Notes: generated from the sequence alone by a model not told the origin. DNA of 64,000 nucleotides from Torreya grandis (GCA_037957365.1 JARHVA010005489.1:632501-696500), one strand, 5' to 3'; shown: positions 38,471 to 53,700, counted from the stretch's first letter. A program made the numbers and translations.

Positions 38471-40987
38471 TTTCATATATTTAGTATTATCCTTTTCTAG
38501 CACTTGACCTATAAAAAAACATTGAAAAAAATTCAAACACTTCTCAAATTATTTTCCTACTTTAACAATCATGCAATGCACTGGATTTAATGAAATTGAT
38601 AAGAGATAACCTTAAGAAATCTTAACTAAACACCCTGATATGCAAGATGACATGCTTAAAATATTACAAGAGGAAAAAAATAGAAAAAATAGTGGTCAAT
38701 CTTACCAAACCATAGAGCAACCAGGTAAAAATGACACTATAGGGTTAACTATGTCTCAACAACCCCTTATAGCTATCCAAACTACCTCTATGCCACTAGT
38801 TATAACTAGTACATCCCTATCTCATGATGTGGCAGCCCTTGTATAAGAGATAACATCTCTTCAATCCAAGGTGATACATATTGATCAAGGTGCCACTCGA
38901 CCTATGCAAGGATTTGGATTCTTTTGCTCTTCTTCATACACCATTCGCATGTCACATTGCTTCTACATCCTTGCCACACGGTTTTATTGAACCTATGCTT
39001 ACTCTTTATGATGGCAAGGGTGATCCAGAGACACATTTGAGAATTTTTTACATAGCATGCTTGGATTATGTGCCAAATGACTGGTTACTAACCAAGTTAT
39101 TCCCATGGATCCTAAAGGATTATGCTTTATAATAGTTATATAGCATATCAAATTAGTTGGTTAATGCATTCAATCCTTTATCAACCATGTTCCTAACATA
39201 TTTCAATATCAACATTGGTGATAAAGTCTCTTATGCATAAATTTCATAACAAAAATAAAAATCAAATGAGCATCTCACAGACTATGTGCTTTGATATAAA
39301 ACCATCTTGGCTAAGATGATTAGCCCCATGGTAGATCAAGAGTTATAGGATCTCTTCAAACATATTATTCTAATAGCATTACATTAATTTATTATTCTTA
39401 AAATATTCTCTTCCTTCGCTAAATTATGTCATACACTAAACGAAAGACATGTGAAACTAATTTTAATGGGCAAACTCAAATATACAAGCATCTTAGACAC
39501 AAAAAACAAGAGTAATAATAAATTTCCATACAAGGTCAAATTCAATGATAACAAGAATCAAAATCAACTAACAGTTAATGTAGCTTCAGATCCCCCTTAG
39601 TGTGAGGTTTTATCAACACCTCATCTATGTGCATTTACCAATCTACTAGTTTCTCTAGCTAGAGTTTTATTATAGTTATTGGAATGTAACATCATCAATC
39701 TCCCTCTTATTCAAGAATTTTACCTAGAAAAGTCTCTTCCATAGAGATATGATCAACATGCATTTTGTGATTTTCATAGGGCACCAAGGCACACTACAAA
39801 TAGATGCATCAGTTTGAGACATAAGATATAGGACTTGATAGATGACAACATACTTGATCTTGGCACTTTAGTTAAGCCTCCATAGGCTAATCCAACACTG
39901 AATAAATCTTTAAAAGTATTCTTAGATCTATTTACATAGAATTTTGAACAAGATAAAGGGTACACATTAGGTGTTCACCACACATACCATATGCATCCTC
40001 CAATAGTTACATATCAGGCACCTTCAGTTGAGTCACATCCTTTGAGTGTTATGATAAGTGTGTATTAGTCTACGGTTCCAATTAGACATTTGATATCCTT
40101 CTTAGATTAATATATATTTTAGGATAATCTATATTTTAATGCACTCTTTATTAGATCGCATATTCATAATCAACCCATTCACAGTGTTTTCATCTATAAT
40201 GGTTCTAGTGTTAACATGTGCACCATTATATTATTACATCATTTGAGATATTAAAATTAGGATATCACTCTAATAGATACACTTATCAACATATTCAGTG
40301 GGAACATATAGAGTTTATTAGGTGACATTGTAATTCATTTATAGATTGGTCAAACACATGCGATCACACATTTCACCATAGTTCCTAGTACATGAGTCTT
40401 TGTTATGTTACTTGGTTACCCATTGTTTTATAAAATTTGATAATTACCATATATATTTCATAGATGCATGAAATTCATTCATGCTATGAAAGTTATTATA
40501 GTTGGTTGAGTTCCATTTGAGCTACCACTCCCCACTTCAGATCCATATCCTTTGTAGTCACTAGTTCTAGCTTCTTCACTCATTTTTGTTTCCCCACTAG
40601 TTACAGTTCTTCCTTCAGTATAGATTTAGACATAGTTGAGGCACCCATCACTAGTACATAGATTTCATACAAATCCACATCTTTAAAATTATAAACCACA
40701 CCTAGAGCAATAACATTGATATCTCATGCTTTTAAACATAAACCACACTTTCAAATCACTCCTTCTCCTACTTCTAGATGGGTCCATAAGAGTCCCTTAG
40801 TTTCATCCGCTTCTTAGAGTTACATGGGAGTCCCAAATTTAGTTTCCACATCAAATATATAAAAATATTTATAATACACATAGCTTTTAGAATCACAATC
40901 TTAGCCTTTCCATCATGCTTCATAATAATACACAATAATTTTATTCAATATGGGACACCATGATATGGAGTCTGATCTAAGACTCAT
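38471..40987 (+). pseudogene. Gag-protease remnant between LTR A and LTR C
   Basis: The gag block at 38881-39132 reads ACHIASTSLPHGFIEPMLTL, YDGKGDPETHLRIFYIACLD and LLTKLFPWILKDYAL, the plant gypsy capsid signature. A zinc-binding-like segment, CDFHRAPRHTTNRC, follows near 39760 with RHKIQDLIDDNIL. Protease is seen at about 40175-40440: VFIYNGSSVNMC, where the catalytic D-G/S is N-G-S, and VMLLGYPLFYK. No RT or integrase follows before LTR C begins near 40988, so pol is deleted or this was a gag-protease-only derivative. The gag upstream piece starts near 38640 with a Gln/Ser/Thr-rich N-terminus. Confidence 0.75.
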
Positions 40988-43900
40988 TGATTGATATCAT
41001 TTCTTCTCATTCTTTCCTATACATAGATTATTTCAAAAAAAAATTACAAAATGAGAAATCCAAAAACATTCAAATAATTCTAAAACATAAAACCCTTTTG
41101 ATTGTTTACATCATCCATGATTTACATTGCTACTACTATGCTAGACTTACATTTGTTGTTCTATGTTATTGCTTATTAATTTATCTACATTACCATGCTT
41201 CAGTTTATCTTCTTTGAGTGTGTGTAGTGGCATCTATATCCTCCATTGATTCACTCTACCCATTGAGGGGGCATCTTATTTATACATTTTAGACACACAT
41301 AAATATACATACCCACTAGGGACAACTTCTACATGACTACACCATATAGGTTATGTCATTCCTACACCACACACTCTAGTTATCATGTTTGCATACATTA
41401 CTTACTAAGATTGCATAGATTACCATATCAACACTCACTAGTATCTTGAACTTGTGTATTTCCTAGCATATACCTAGTCTTGTACTAACATGTCTAGAAT
41501 ACTTTCACTTCCTGCTTTGATTAGTTATATGTGATTGTACTTCTAGTATATACATGCTTTCCTTTCTTGCTTATAATAGCTTGATTTGTTTACATTTTCT
41601 CAGTTCTTGTTCCATGCCTTGTATGTGTTTTAGGATATTTACCAATTTCCTTTGCTTCCATTCATGTGTGTGCCTTAGGAAAATTTCCAATATCCTTTGT
41701 TTGTACTCTTCTATGTGCCCATAACACTTATAACAACTTTATTTGTTTCAATTGTATGTGTATGTGGCATTTTATCATGTTTTGTATGGTTTATTTGTAA
41801 TTTGAGTGACATGTGCCCATGTCCCTTAATTACTTGGCCCCTTGGCCACTCTTGTATGTTTCTTATTTCTTCCTTTGTATTATTGTTTCCTTATTGCTTT
41901 TCCTATTTGTAATGCCATGATCCATATCATGCCCTTGCTTTTTTTGATGCCATGATGAACATCATGCTCCATCCCTCCTTTCTAATAACTAACAACTAAC
42001 ACTTTCAATTCTAGTTCAGTATATTGCACATGTTATTACATTGTTATATCTATCTAAATATACCCCTATTGATGTAACAATATCTTAATACAAACCTTGA
42101 TATATATTAAAATATCTTGTCAGTTATCATTTATATATCATATATCTATGTAGCATAACACACTTATAGGGATCTTTCTTTTGAGGGTAATCATTACAAC
42201 ATCTTTATTCTTTCCCTCATAAGAGGGGGTAACAAATAGGGGTTTTGTCATATATGTTAGAGCTCCTAAAGGTCAAAAATAAGTTTTTAGAACACTCAGA
42301 ATAGAATCCATACATCAGACTAGGAAGACAATAGAGAATATAGAATAGTTACCATATTTTGTCATAAATAAGAGTGTCAAAGTTGGACTATAATGCCATA
42401 TATCATAGTATCTTATTTTGAACACTGCTATCTAGATAGAAAAAAATTAGTTTTCTAGAAATAGAGTGAAAAATGAGTTCAATCATAGGTTTGTGAGCTC
42501 AGTATAGTCTAGGTTTAGCTTGTTTTAGTATATGTTTTTCTAAAAGAATATAGATATAGTGGGCATCGTGCATGGTATGATGGCTCCCACTTCTAGTTTT
42601 AGATTAGGCAGTTGATATAAGTTACAAATCAAAATCCATGTTCCAAGCACCAATAATTGGGGTAAATGTGTGTGGCTCATTGATCCTCCCCTTTTTTTTA
42701 GTTTAGTTTATTTACCATGTATTTCTCAGTAGTTGCATGCCTTAGTCCATTTGTAAGTGGTTGGCATCTTTTTTAAAGTTTGGATTTCATACAATCTTAA
42801 CTTCCTGATTAAATGAGTTCCTAAGTTGGCTTCCACATAATCTTATGCACTAGTTTTGGAGTGGGTTTCATACAATCCTAATCGACATCTTTGGAAATGG
42901 CCAAGAGTGGCCTAGTTTCTAACATAAATTCAACTAGCCATGTTAACATTGTCAGATCATATTACATTTATGATTTTTAAGATCCATCTCATATGACATA
43001 TATTCCATATCATTATTACTTCATAGCTTTAATTCATGGGGAAATGATGGAGCCAAAGGACTAGCTATCCTTTGTATTATTAAGCCACCTATTTAAAGGG
43101 ATTGGACACATAGTCCAAACATTGATTGACACATGCATGATTCATTAGCTTCACTTAGTTAGAGAACATGGAGTCAAAGGGTATTCCTTTGCATTCTTCA
43201 GCCTTTTCTAGGGAATTAAGAACTCAACATTGTTCAATATATTAATTTTGGTAAAAGACACACCTATCATAATATAACATCACAACACATTTTGTATTAG
43301 TTTGCATACTTGACGAGGTATATTTATTCCTATTTTTCCTTCTCTATCTTACCCATATTTTATACATTCTTATTTTATATATAGTATATCTAGTAAGGAC
43401 TAATCTATTATATGTTTTTTATTATAGATTTACACTTCACACCATGCTCTCTCTATTCACATCCAACATCACACAGCTTCATGAGCTTCATCTTTATAGG
43501 TAAGTTCAGGTATACTTTCTATTTTTCCTTTATCCTAGTATTTTGATATGCTACATAACTAGAATAAGGGGGGGGGGGGGGGAAATGTAGTCATATAAAA
43601 TGCAAACTTTGGTAACTTGAGTGTGGCTAATGACACCCAATCCATATGTCTATATTGTTTGCTCACATGACCATCATAGGCATGTTTTCACTGATTCCTA
43701 ATCATATATAGCCTCCCAAAATAAACCCTTGAAGAGATAATTGATATTTCCATGTTTAATCCATCCCCGAAGTCCCATCAGCCATGGAAAATAGTGCCCA
43801 AACTTAGGCTACAACACTAAAACCAGGCTGTCATATTTTTGGTGTTGTTATCTAAGTGAAATTTGGATTTTAATGGTCATATTATTCTAAGTCCTTATCC

Positions 43901-45247
43901 TAATTCATGTTTTCCTAACATGAATTAATTTAACCCATGATCATTAAATCCCTTATAAAAGTCCATTCAAATTCTATTTAGAAAGGTTGACACTCATTTT
44001 CAAGAGAGAAGAAATAATAGAAGCAAGACTACTCAAGCACTTTCCCATATTCTCTACATACAACCATCCAATAATATTTAAATCTTATTCAAAACTTTAC
44101 ACTAGTCCTTAGTTACTCCAAGTACACCTAGTTTCACATTTACTTACATTTTCATCACAATATTGCACCAAACATTTCAATGGGAGAACTACATATAGTT
44201 TAATCCCTCCTCAGAGTATTGGTATGTAGGTAGCATACCCACACATGGGGTGGGTAGTTCATCTAGAATATCCTTTACACACTAACCCCTCCTCACCTTT
44301 CTCCAAATTTTACATTTAAATTCAAGCACAAAGAGGACCTAGGGTATTGATTATTAAATTGGGTACACAACAAGATTCATAGAATTTTAGGCTTCAATAT
44401 GTGTAAAGGTCACACAGACCTAGTACACAAAACAAAAAAAGATTAGGTCACTAGTAAAATAACACTGAGATAGGAATACAGTGCTAAAACCTAGGGTGTC
44501 CCACTTTCAGTGTTCTTATCAAATCATGAAACAAACTCTAGATTCTAGTATGTGATAGTCTCCCAAGCTTGCACATAAAATTTTAGACCCTATCTTTTTC
44601 AGAATAATACTAAATAATATACTTTTGATTTTATCTCTCACAACTATTTTTATAAAATCCCTAATTATATTCAAATTTAAAAATTTAGTATCCTAATTAT
44701 TGTACATTATTTACTAATTTTATCTACTCAAACCCATTTATTATTTAGAAATTAAACGTATAATTTCCTAAAATTAATAAATTAGATCATCAAATACCTT
44801 AATAAGTATGGATTATAGGGTTTTTCATTTGAGTCATTTAAAAATAAGGAAAATATAGTGAACCAACATTCAACCACTCATGCACATGCATCTTAGGATC
44901 AAGCGAAGCTCTACCTAGAAGATCATTATCTCTATTTTCAAAAGGACATTGTCATGCCCCATAGGACACTAGCACAATGTGATACTATCCAAAGGGTTAT
45001 GTTATCATCAAAAAGGGTTTATAACTCTTGGTTACTATTCATGACACTTGACACAGTTCCTACACCAGTTTATAACTTGTCATTCATTAGTCTTAGTCAA
45101 TTTCTAGCTAAGTACAATTCTTGTAGTTCATTTACTATTTATATAATAATCATAAAATTTAATTATTTTAAAAATCATAGGTTATAATCATTGCATATTT
45201 ATTCCTTGATTTTTAAATTTAGAACTTTATCAAACTAGGGTTTTACA
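40988..45247 (+). repeat. LTR C
   Basis: A ~4.26 kb repeat in the same orientation as A and B. It starts after 'gactcat' (compare 46782) and ends ...gggttttaca. It shares with B 'gtgaaccaacattcaaccactca...gcatcttagga' (44858-44900 against 50080-50110) and 'aaggacactagcacaatgtgata', and with A the 43600-44760 segment. A 15-base poly-G run lies at 43568-43582 where A has ordinary sequence. Confidence 0.7.
43568..43582. repeat. Poly-G run (15 bases)
   Basis: An uninterrupted run of 15 G in DNA that is otherwise strongly AT-rich. It is flanked by agaataa and aaatgtag. In LTR A and B the related place has no such run. It could be a true slippage expansion or a sequencing/assembly artefact. Confidence 0.9.
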
Positions 45248-46788
45248 TTCCATAATCCCCCTTCAAGTTTCAATCTCATATCTTATGTACAATAAAGAAT
45301 CTCATTCTCCTCCTCATCTCCATGAGTTTTATAGATGCTTTCCCTCTAGCCAAGTCAATCCTACAAATCCTCCATGAGATGGATTATCATATACTACTAT
45401 TTATAATTTCCATACTTAGCCTATCAATGCCTCCACCTATTCTCTACAAGGTGTGTGCTTACATGTTCAATTGGATAATAGGGTTTGCAATTGTGAGACT
45501 CTAAGAGATGTAATTATCAATATGAGAAAACTCATTTCAAAATTAAAAAAATCATAATCAACTATTACATGAACATAATATAGTATTACAAAATCATATT
45601 ACAAGACCAAATCCTTTAGGGAACACTAGTGTTAATCATGTATATGCATCTTCATGTAGTCAATTTATGACAAGTAATATTACATATAAATAATAATAAT
45701 AATAATAAAAAGTGCATCTACAAATAATGATTCAAAAAGTACTCAATGATCAAATAGAAGCTCAAGTGATATTTTAAGGCAAATGATTAAAGCTAAGTTG
45801 ATCAACCTACCTCCTATGCATCTAGTGAGGAGATCTATGTATTATTGTGCATACCATTGAATTCATGGTCATCACATAAATTCAAGTTTAGCATTGAAAA
45901 AACATATAAAAAAAATAATTGGTAATGAGGAACCTATAAAAGATAAATCAATTAATAAACCCAAAGTGATACATGAAGATATTAGAAAAGGGTTAAATTT
46001 AGAAATATTACAAAAGTGGTTACCAAATCATAACTTATAACAATAAATGATTAACAAATAAAAATCAAATAAATAAATATTAAAATAAGGACATGTAAAT
46101 CAAGTTAACTATACAAACCTAACTCTCTAAAATGAGGTCCCACTTTGAAAATAGTATGGTTTTGGTGAAAAATATCTAAAATAATTTTATTATAAAGGTC
46201 AAGGGTTGGGAAAACATGCCCAATGCATCATTACTCCTATTCTAGTAGTTGATAATGTTGGTCAACAAGGTTTGGGATATATGGAACATACTAAGGTAAA
46301 TCATTCACAGACACAAAATATCAAGGCAGAAGATCCATATACATAAATAATGTTACAAAAAGAGAAATAAATTAAGTTACACATTCAAAATCCTGCTAAG
46401 TAGATAAGCATTATTAAAGGATGATTTCTAAAAAAGAGACTCTAAAGCACCAAATGCCTAAAATAGGCACAATTTCAAAGCACAGAGTCACACAAAATAT
46501 TCTACATGATCATTTAGAAAGGTCAATTCCATAGTATGAGACAATTCCCTATGCTCATCTAGATACAACAAAATTCAATAGTAGCTTTCCATTGGTTCAA
46601 AATCAAGATGATAATGATGATTGGAATAATATAGGTTATTATGATTAACAAGATACCAACAATGAACATTAATCAAATTCATACTACATCTCAATGTAGT
46701 CACAACCTATCCATCACACTTCACAAGTTTTTACCCTTCTTTTATTTTAAATAGGATCCATTGAGGGTGGGTCTCTCACAAGACTCAT
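45248..46788 (+). pseudogene. Short gag remnant between LTR C and LTR B
   Basis: About 1.5 kb lies between the two LTRs. The recognisable part (about 45784-46038) reads MIKAKLINLPPMHLVRRSMY, YCAYH, IHGHHINSSLALKKHIKKII, a Gag segment with a zinc-binding-like C..H...HH pattern and the 'LALKKHIKKLI'-type helix of plant gypsy Gag. No protease, RT or integrase is seen. A short (TAA)n run lies at 45690-45710. Confidence 0.6.
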
Positions 46789-49700
46789 TAGTTATTAGTA
46801 TCTATCCTTTCTTGTAGATAATTTTCATTATCTAGTATCACTTATACATAATATATTTCTCATATATATAGCATATTCAAAACAACAAAACATTCTAATA
46901 TTTGCTTAGAAAACACAAATTTTATATTGAATGAATTTACATGCTTACACTCTTATTTTCTAAGCGCTAAATGTCTATATATACTATTATAGTCAGTTTA
47001 ATCATACATATATGATTCACTTATTCTCTTAGAGTGTTTTAGGATAATTACAAGACTCATATCCTCTACACAAATCCAAATTTTATATTGTCTATCCATT
47101 GGGATACACATACAATGATAAATAAATTCATCATTGATACATTCACCCATTGGTGGATTCACACTACACAACATCGTATTTTCCAGGTTATATCTTTTTT
47201 ATACTCTACATCATAGATTGAACATTGATTATATCTTGTAATTGATCATCATATACTACTTAGATTTTTTATTGACTACCACTACTATAGATGAAATTAT
47301 GCACATATTTTCTCTTATATGAACTTGTACCACATATTCATACATAATTTCATTTCTAGCTTTACTATTTTATATTTAATTATGTCTCTTTGCTTCTACA
47401 TATGTGTGAGGGAATTTTAATATGGAATTATTATACATATCTAATCCATGTATTTTATTGTGTGTATTCTTTATATGTGTGCCCATGTCCTTGATTATTA
47501 TTTTGTGATCATGTATGAAAACATTTGAACAAGTGCTTCCATGTGGATTTAATCCAATAATGCTTATTGTATGTTTATATGTTTTATCTTTCTCAAACTT
47601 AGTCACATGTGCCTATGTCCCTTGTATCGTGTTCATTTGGCTTACTATTCATGCCTCATGTATTTGTATGTATGATCTCATGTATACATCATGACCATGA
47701 CACTTGTCTCTTGATTTTTGCTTTCACACTTAGTTTTTAATGCCATGAGGGACCGCATGCATTTCTCCTTCATCCTTAATTTCATTAATGGACATCATGC
47801 ACCATCTCCCTAGGTAGTTACATAAATTATACTAAGATTTACTTTTCATATACATGATTACATTGTTATATCTATCTTGACAACCATGTGAATGCTATAT
47901 TTAACATACATCATACATTACCAACTTATGCTCCAATTATTTTAAATTATAATGTCATGTACACACATTATATTCATTTATCATGTAGATATCATATATT
48001 CTTAGTTTAACAAACATGATTCATAGATTTTCTTTTCAAAATAGTTATTTTAAAGGTTTGACAACACCCTTAAAAAGAGGTCACATTAATAGGGGTTTTC
48101 ATAGAGATAAGACCATCCTAGTGAACTTAGAACACAATTTTTAGCATGTAGACATGGATTACAGAGCTCAAATTGAGGAAAACACAATGAACAATAGTCA
48201 TACATAGATTAGACTTTATTTTTCATTAAAATAACATAGTTGGTTATTAACATGACATATATGACATTAAAATAGTGAACTAATATCCAAGGGACTACAT
48301 TACTATCTAGTATCCCTAAAAATATAAATTACATAATTTATAGAAAGGTATAGTAATTATAGTTAAGGTTTGCATATTTTTAGTCATAGACTATAATACA
48401 GGATCAATATATACTCATTTTTCACACATATTACATAGATTTATGCATCATGCAAGGCATGGTAACTCATTTTTTAGTTTCAAATAATCAAACATGGATT
48501 ATTATTAATCAATCTAGAATCCATATGCATAGATATTAGATTTGGGGTCATGTACATGACACATTGTTCCCATATGTTCATTTGAAACTAATAATATTAT
48601 ATAGAAAGGTAGATCCATGCTATTATATATGTTGTTAATCTAAACACCATTTGTAATATATTGATGCCTTATTACATCTATAATGGTTGACATTACTAAG
48701 TATTCCTTGATCCTTTTTACATTCTAGAGTTTTTGATTGGCCCTAGAGTCATCCGATAAAGTTTTAGTTACATCACAAAACTTTAGTTACATTGCTTAGT
48801 TTAACTTTTAGATGCGTATACTACACATGGGTAGGAAATGATGGATTCATATCCTAATTGAGTTCTTGAACCACCTACATAGGAGGGTTGGATAAAACAT
48901 TAGTCCAATCCAAGTAATTCATAGATTTTGATCAACTGAGTAGGGGTGGGAAATGTTGGAGTCAAGCCCATCATGATTTATTGATCCACCCACATATGAT
49001 AATTGAGAAGGGGATAAATAAATTATAATTTTTTTACCATTTAATAATAATCTACACACACACAAAGGATATCACCAGGTTTTAGCATTGGTTCATGCAC
49101 CCAATGAGGTGTATTCATTGCTTTCCTCTTTTTCTCATATATTTAATCAATTTTGTATCTATTTTTTATGTTTATTACTGATTCATTAATGTTTAATTTC
49201 AAATATATGTAATGGATAAAGTTCCACAAATTTAGACCTATATTGATGGGATTCACCTCATAGGTAAGTCGAAGTACTTCTCTTTTTCTTTTATCCTAAT
49301 CATTTCACTTTTCATGATTTTCAAGAATAAATGGGCTAGGGTAAATTTAGTCATTACAATTAACCATTAATTACTTGGATGTCCACTTGAGGTCACTTTA
49401 CCCTTATTATAACACATGACCCACCTTAGGGTCCCTTTTGATCCACTTTTAGTCACATGGTAGTCACAAATAGTACCCAAGCCTATATAACACCACATGA
49501 GACCAATAATGGTGCAACTAATTAGTTATATAGGTCCCTACACCCTCCAAAAAGTAATTTTTAATATATTTAAAAGGATTAGGGTCAGCCTATACCTATT
49601 CTTACTCACCCTCCCAAGTAATTTTTATCCTAACACTATGTAACCACTACTTTCACACTCTTACAACCTAGGTGAACATTATCATAGATAATCACTCAAA

Positions 49701-50470
49701 ATTACTACTTCACATTGAGGAAAATATCCCAAGTCCTCCAATATTTTATTGACTCATCCCATACATTAAATAATGCTTCCCTCTAATAGGAATTTATATT
49801 TAAAGTGGTATCCAAGGCATCCTCTCATGCTTTCATACTCAAGAATTTTATCATTCACAAACATTCACACATATCACATAAGTGGGATAACTACACCAAA
49901 CTTGATCCCTCCTCATAGTATTGGTATGTAGATAATGTGCCCATATAGGGATGTGGATCACACATCCAATACATCTACCCTAATAACACCACTTTTTTCT
50001 ACTTGTGTTCATCAAATATCCTAACAAACATGAAGGCCTAGAGTTTTTCATAAAAATTATATAAAAATAGGGAATAGATAGTGAACCAGCATTCATCCAC
50101 TCAAGCATAGGCATCTTAGGACTAGTCAAAGCTCCACCTATAAGATCATTATATTTAATTTCAAAAGGACACTATTGCACCCCAAAGGACACTAGCACAA
50201 TGTGATAGTATTTAAAGGATTGTGATACTATCTAGAATGGTTTTTTACTCTCATTTATAGCTCATGAGACATTTCACAGTTCCTACAATAATTTTTTGCC
50301 TATTATTTATCCATCTCCGTTAGTTTCAAATAAATCACATCTCTTTTAGTTCATTTTATATTTATATAAAAAATCATAAAAGTCAATATTATTCAAATTA
50401 GAGGCTACAATTATTATATATTTATTCCTTGTTTCATTATTTAAGAGATTTAGCAAAGTATGGTTTTACA
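46789..50470 (+). repeat. LTR B
   Basis: A ~3.68 kb repeat, third copy of the family, beginning after 'agactcatta' and ending ...atggttttaca. It aligns with LTR A on both sides of the gypsy 1 insertion and so preserves the unfilled site at 48682-48686. Compared with C it lacks most of the segment matching 44300-44850. Confidence 0.7.
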
Positions 50471-52869
50471 TTCCATAATACCAATAAAAGTTAAATAAGA
50501 ATATTCAAACAACTTAGCATTCACTATTTCAAAAAAAAACTCATTTTCCATGTATAATAAACCTTGTCATGATTCATCTAACACAAGAACTAAATGCCTC
50601 GACATTAAATATATTCTCTAAGTTAGTTAAACTTATATGTGACTAAAAAATAACTGACATCATATATAAAGGTTAGAAAGTTTTAAAAAATCACTGTAAA
50701 TTGTTTAAATGATGTAGTATAAGACCCACCAAAGTTACACAATGTTTAAATAATTTCAAATGTGTATTAATAAAACATACATCTTATAATTTATAACATG
50801 AAATAATCTACAAAGAGATTTAGATATGTATTTCAATTTTTATTAGATCTATGTTTTATTGGAAAAAAATCCCCTTAAACGTTTATACATATAAAATAAA
50901 ATATTTATGATGTTAGTTTCTAATAATTACATTAATTTTAGAGCAAGAATAAGACCATTAAGATTTTTTTTCAATTTTATTGTTATGTCCAAATGCTTAG
51001 TGGCATAAACCTATAGATTTCACAAAGGTGCTTCCATTGTTATTCTGACAAAATTTATAGCTTTTGATCAAAAACATTAATGAAGGATTGTGGTTTTTGT
51101 ATTATATTCCTCAAAAATCAATTTTCCTTCATTTTCATTTTGAGATCCTTCAACAACACAAATCTCAAATATATGCTCAACATTTTTGGAATCATTATAT
51201 TATTATATTTTATGTCACTAAAAATGGGTGAACAATACAACTCCCTATATTAAAATTTAGAAATGGGTGAACAATACAACTCCCTAAAACTCAAATTCAA
51301 TATTAGTAATTTTCATTTTCAAGCTCAGCACAAACACAATTCCTTTTCTGAATAATCACATTTTCTATGAAACAAACCCTCATTTTCTCCACATTGAACC
51401 TTCATTTTCCCATATTTGAAATTTCATTGTCAAATTACATTTATGGTTTGATTCCTTTTAGTTATTTTTAATGACAAAAACATTTCTAAAAAAATGGTGA
51501 ATTAATGCATAAAATTATAAGATACATGTTCATAGTACAAATAAAGTAAAGCTATCCACTATAAATATTTTTCCAAAATGACCAACTATAAAAGAAGGTA
51601 GTAGTGTCAGTGATACATCAATATAATTATTTGTATTTTTATATAAATTATGGGAAATACCTTACGCATGTCAAATTTTTATTAATTGTTAAAATTTTAA
51701 GTCTAAATGAAAAGAGCTTTATAATTATGTATGTTTTCAATCCCCATTGATTATAGTTTGACTTGAGTTCAATGGGCTACACCATTGTGAATGCGCATGA
51801 TCATTACATTGAAGTGCATAAGTATAGCCAAATATCAAAAAAAATGGGATGAGGTTGAACTTACCACCTCATACTATTATGAATAACTATATATTTACTA
51901 TAAAAAAAAAATAAAAAAATCATTGTATAGAATTATCATAAATTGTTAGTTGACAAAGGTAAACTTTTAGAAAAATCCACTCCATATGAGTAAATCAACT
52001 AGGCCTATTAATTGTCCTTAAAATGAACATAATAATATAAACTACTAAAAAATATAATAACGTATTTGAAAATTATGATACTTGGTTTTATGAATCTATT
52101 GTCAAGATCAATTATGCCAATAGATTTATTCATTATTTATCTTTATGTTTAGAAGTTGATTACTAAGAAAATTATACTTATAGGTGATTATTTATGCTCT
52201 ACATGCTTGTGATAATTATTTTCATAATGAAATAAATGTACACACAACTAAATGCAAATGTACATGGCATATTAAAACAAAAATTACATATATTGGTAAC
52301 ACACTTCAAGTGATTCCATAAACTATGCATTTTTAGTGGATTATATTACATTCAATTTCTTTGAATTATGACTACATTAAGGTTAGTTTCAACCCTATTT
52401 TATGTTTTTCCAATACTTGATTCAATAAATTGAGGGGAATAACAATTAATGTTTACCTCTATCTTTTTTTTGATTACCCCAATAACTCATTCATGGACAC
52501 ATATTCAACACATTACACATACTTGACTCATTTAACATAGTACTTATGTTGGATATAATAACTTGTTACAAAGAACATAATAAAAATTAAACTTAGAAAA
52601 ACACTATAAACATGTTTGTACAAGATTATTACATTACATTAAATAGTTATATACACTCATATAGTGCCTCCTAGACTAATACAACTCTTTATTCTACTCT
52701 TGTAGATTTGTCCTCCTTCACAACATGTCCTTATCTCTAAAATATGATTTTTTTAATTGTAATCACATATTAATATTGACATTCCTAGATTCATAGGATG
52801 TATCTTGAACTTCCTTATAATCAACATAACCTACAATAGTTTTTCATGTTTCATTTTTTTGTGATTAAA
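50471..52869. other. AT-rich DNA without recognised features
   Basis: I see no coding region or family-level repeat. A short direct duplication is visible at 51223-51245 and 51261-51283 (aatgggtgaacaatacaactccct twice, about 38 bp apart). Confidence 0.5.
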
Positions 52870-53700
52870 TGTCAAACTGTTAGTAATGACTCGTGAGTAC
52901 TTAGGTGACGTTTTCAAGACAAACAACAATTACCAAAACTATAATAAATTTACTAATATTTATATAATTTATTTAAAATTTTAAACACAAATATATCTAA
53001 ATTTTATATCAACCCACAAAATTTAATAACCAAATTCTTACGTCATGTAACGAACCATCTTATCAAGTGTTAGAGACTAGATAGATGACATAGTTTGATA
53101 GTTAAAAATGATAAATTAACATTGTAACTCTAAATTATTTATAAGTAATAAAAGATATTTAAAATTTTAGGTAATACCATATCACAAAATTTGGCATTAC
53201 AAATCTTTCTAAAAAAAGAGAATAATATTTCCAAGTGTCCTAGACTAGACAAATGACATAGTCTACCAAAAATTAATAGTATATTACCATTGTAACCATA
53301 AATCCTCTAAAAATTTCATGTATGTTTCACATATCATTTAATAACATATCACCAAATTTATAAATTCAAATCTCATATTAATAATAGATTTTTTTTTTCA
53401 AGTTTTGCAGATGTATTATGACATAATCAAATAATACATTTGTAACATAGCTCCAAATGACCTAAATTTTGGTGCATATGTTATTTGTGTCATAGTATAT
53501 GACCTCACCAAATTTTTTCATCCAATTATCATATAATAAATAAAATCATCCTTTCAATTATGATGAAAAAATAAGATGGTAAGTTTCCATTATGTCTCCA
53601 AATGATCTAAAGTTTGGTGCATAGGATGTAAGTGTTGGGTGATTAGACATTACCAAATTTAATTATCCAATTATTATTATAGTTTAAAATTACCATAACA
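52870..53700. repeat. Satellite-like array of about five degenerate ~160 bp units
   Basis: The landmark 'caccaaattt' or 'cacaaaattt' recurs at 53015, 53183, 53350, 53506 and 53651, giving spacings of 168, 167, 156 and 145 bp. Between landmarks, pairs of units share longer matches: 'gactaga..gatgacatagt..' (53068 and 53240) and 'tccaaatgac/tctaaa.tttggtgcata' (53452 and 53597). Divergence between units is high. Confidence 0.65.

Noticed and set aside
41697..41912. 71-codon Cys/Leu-rich ORF on the + strand
   Set aside because: It lies inside LTR C and the matching part of LTR A and B has no such frame.
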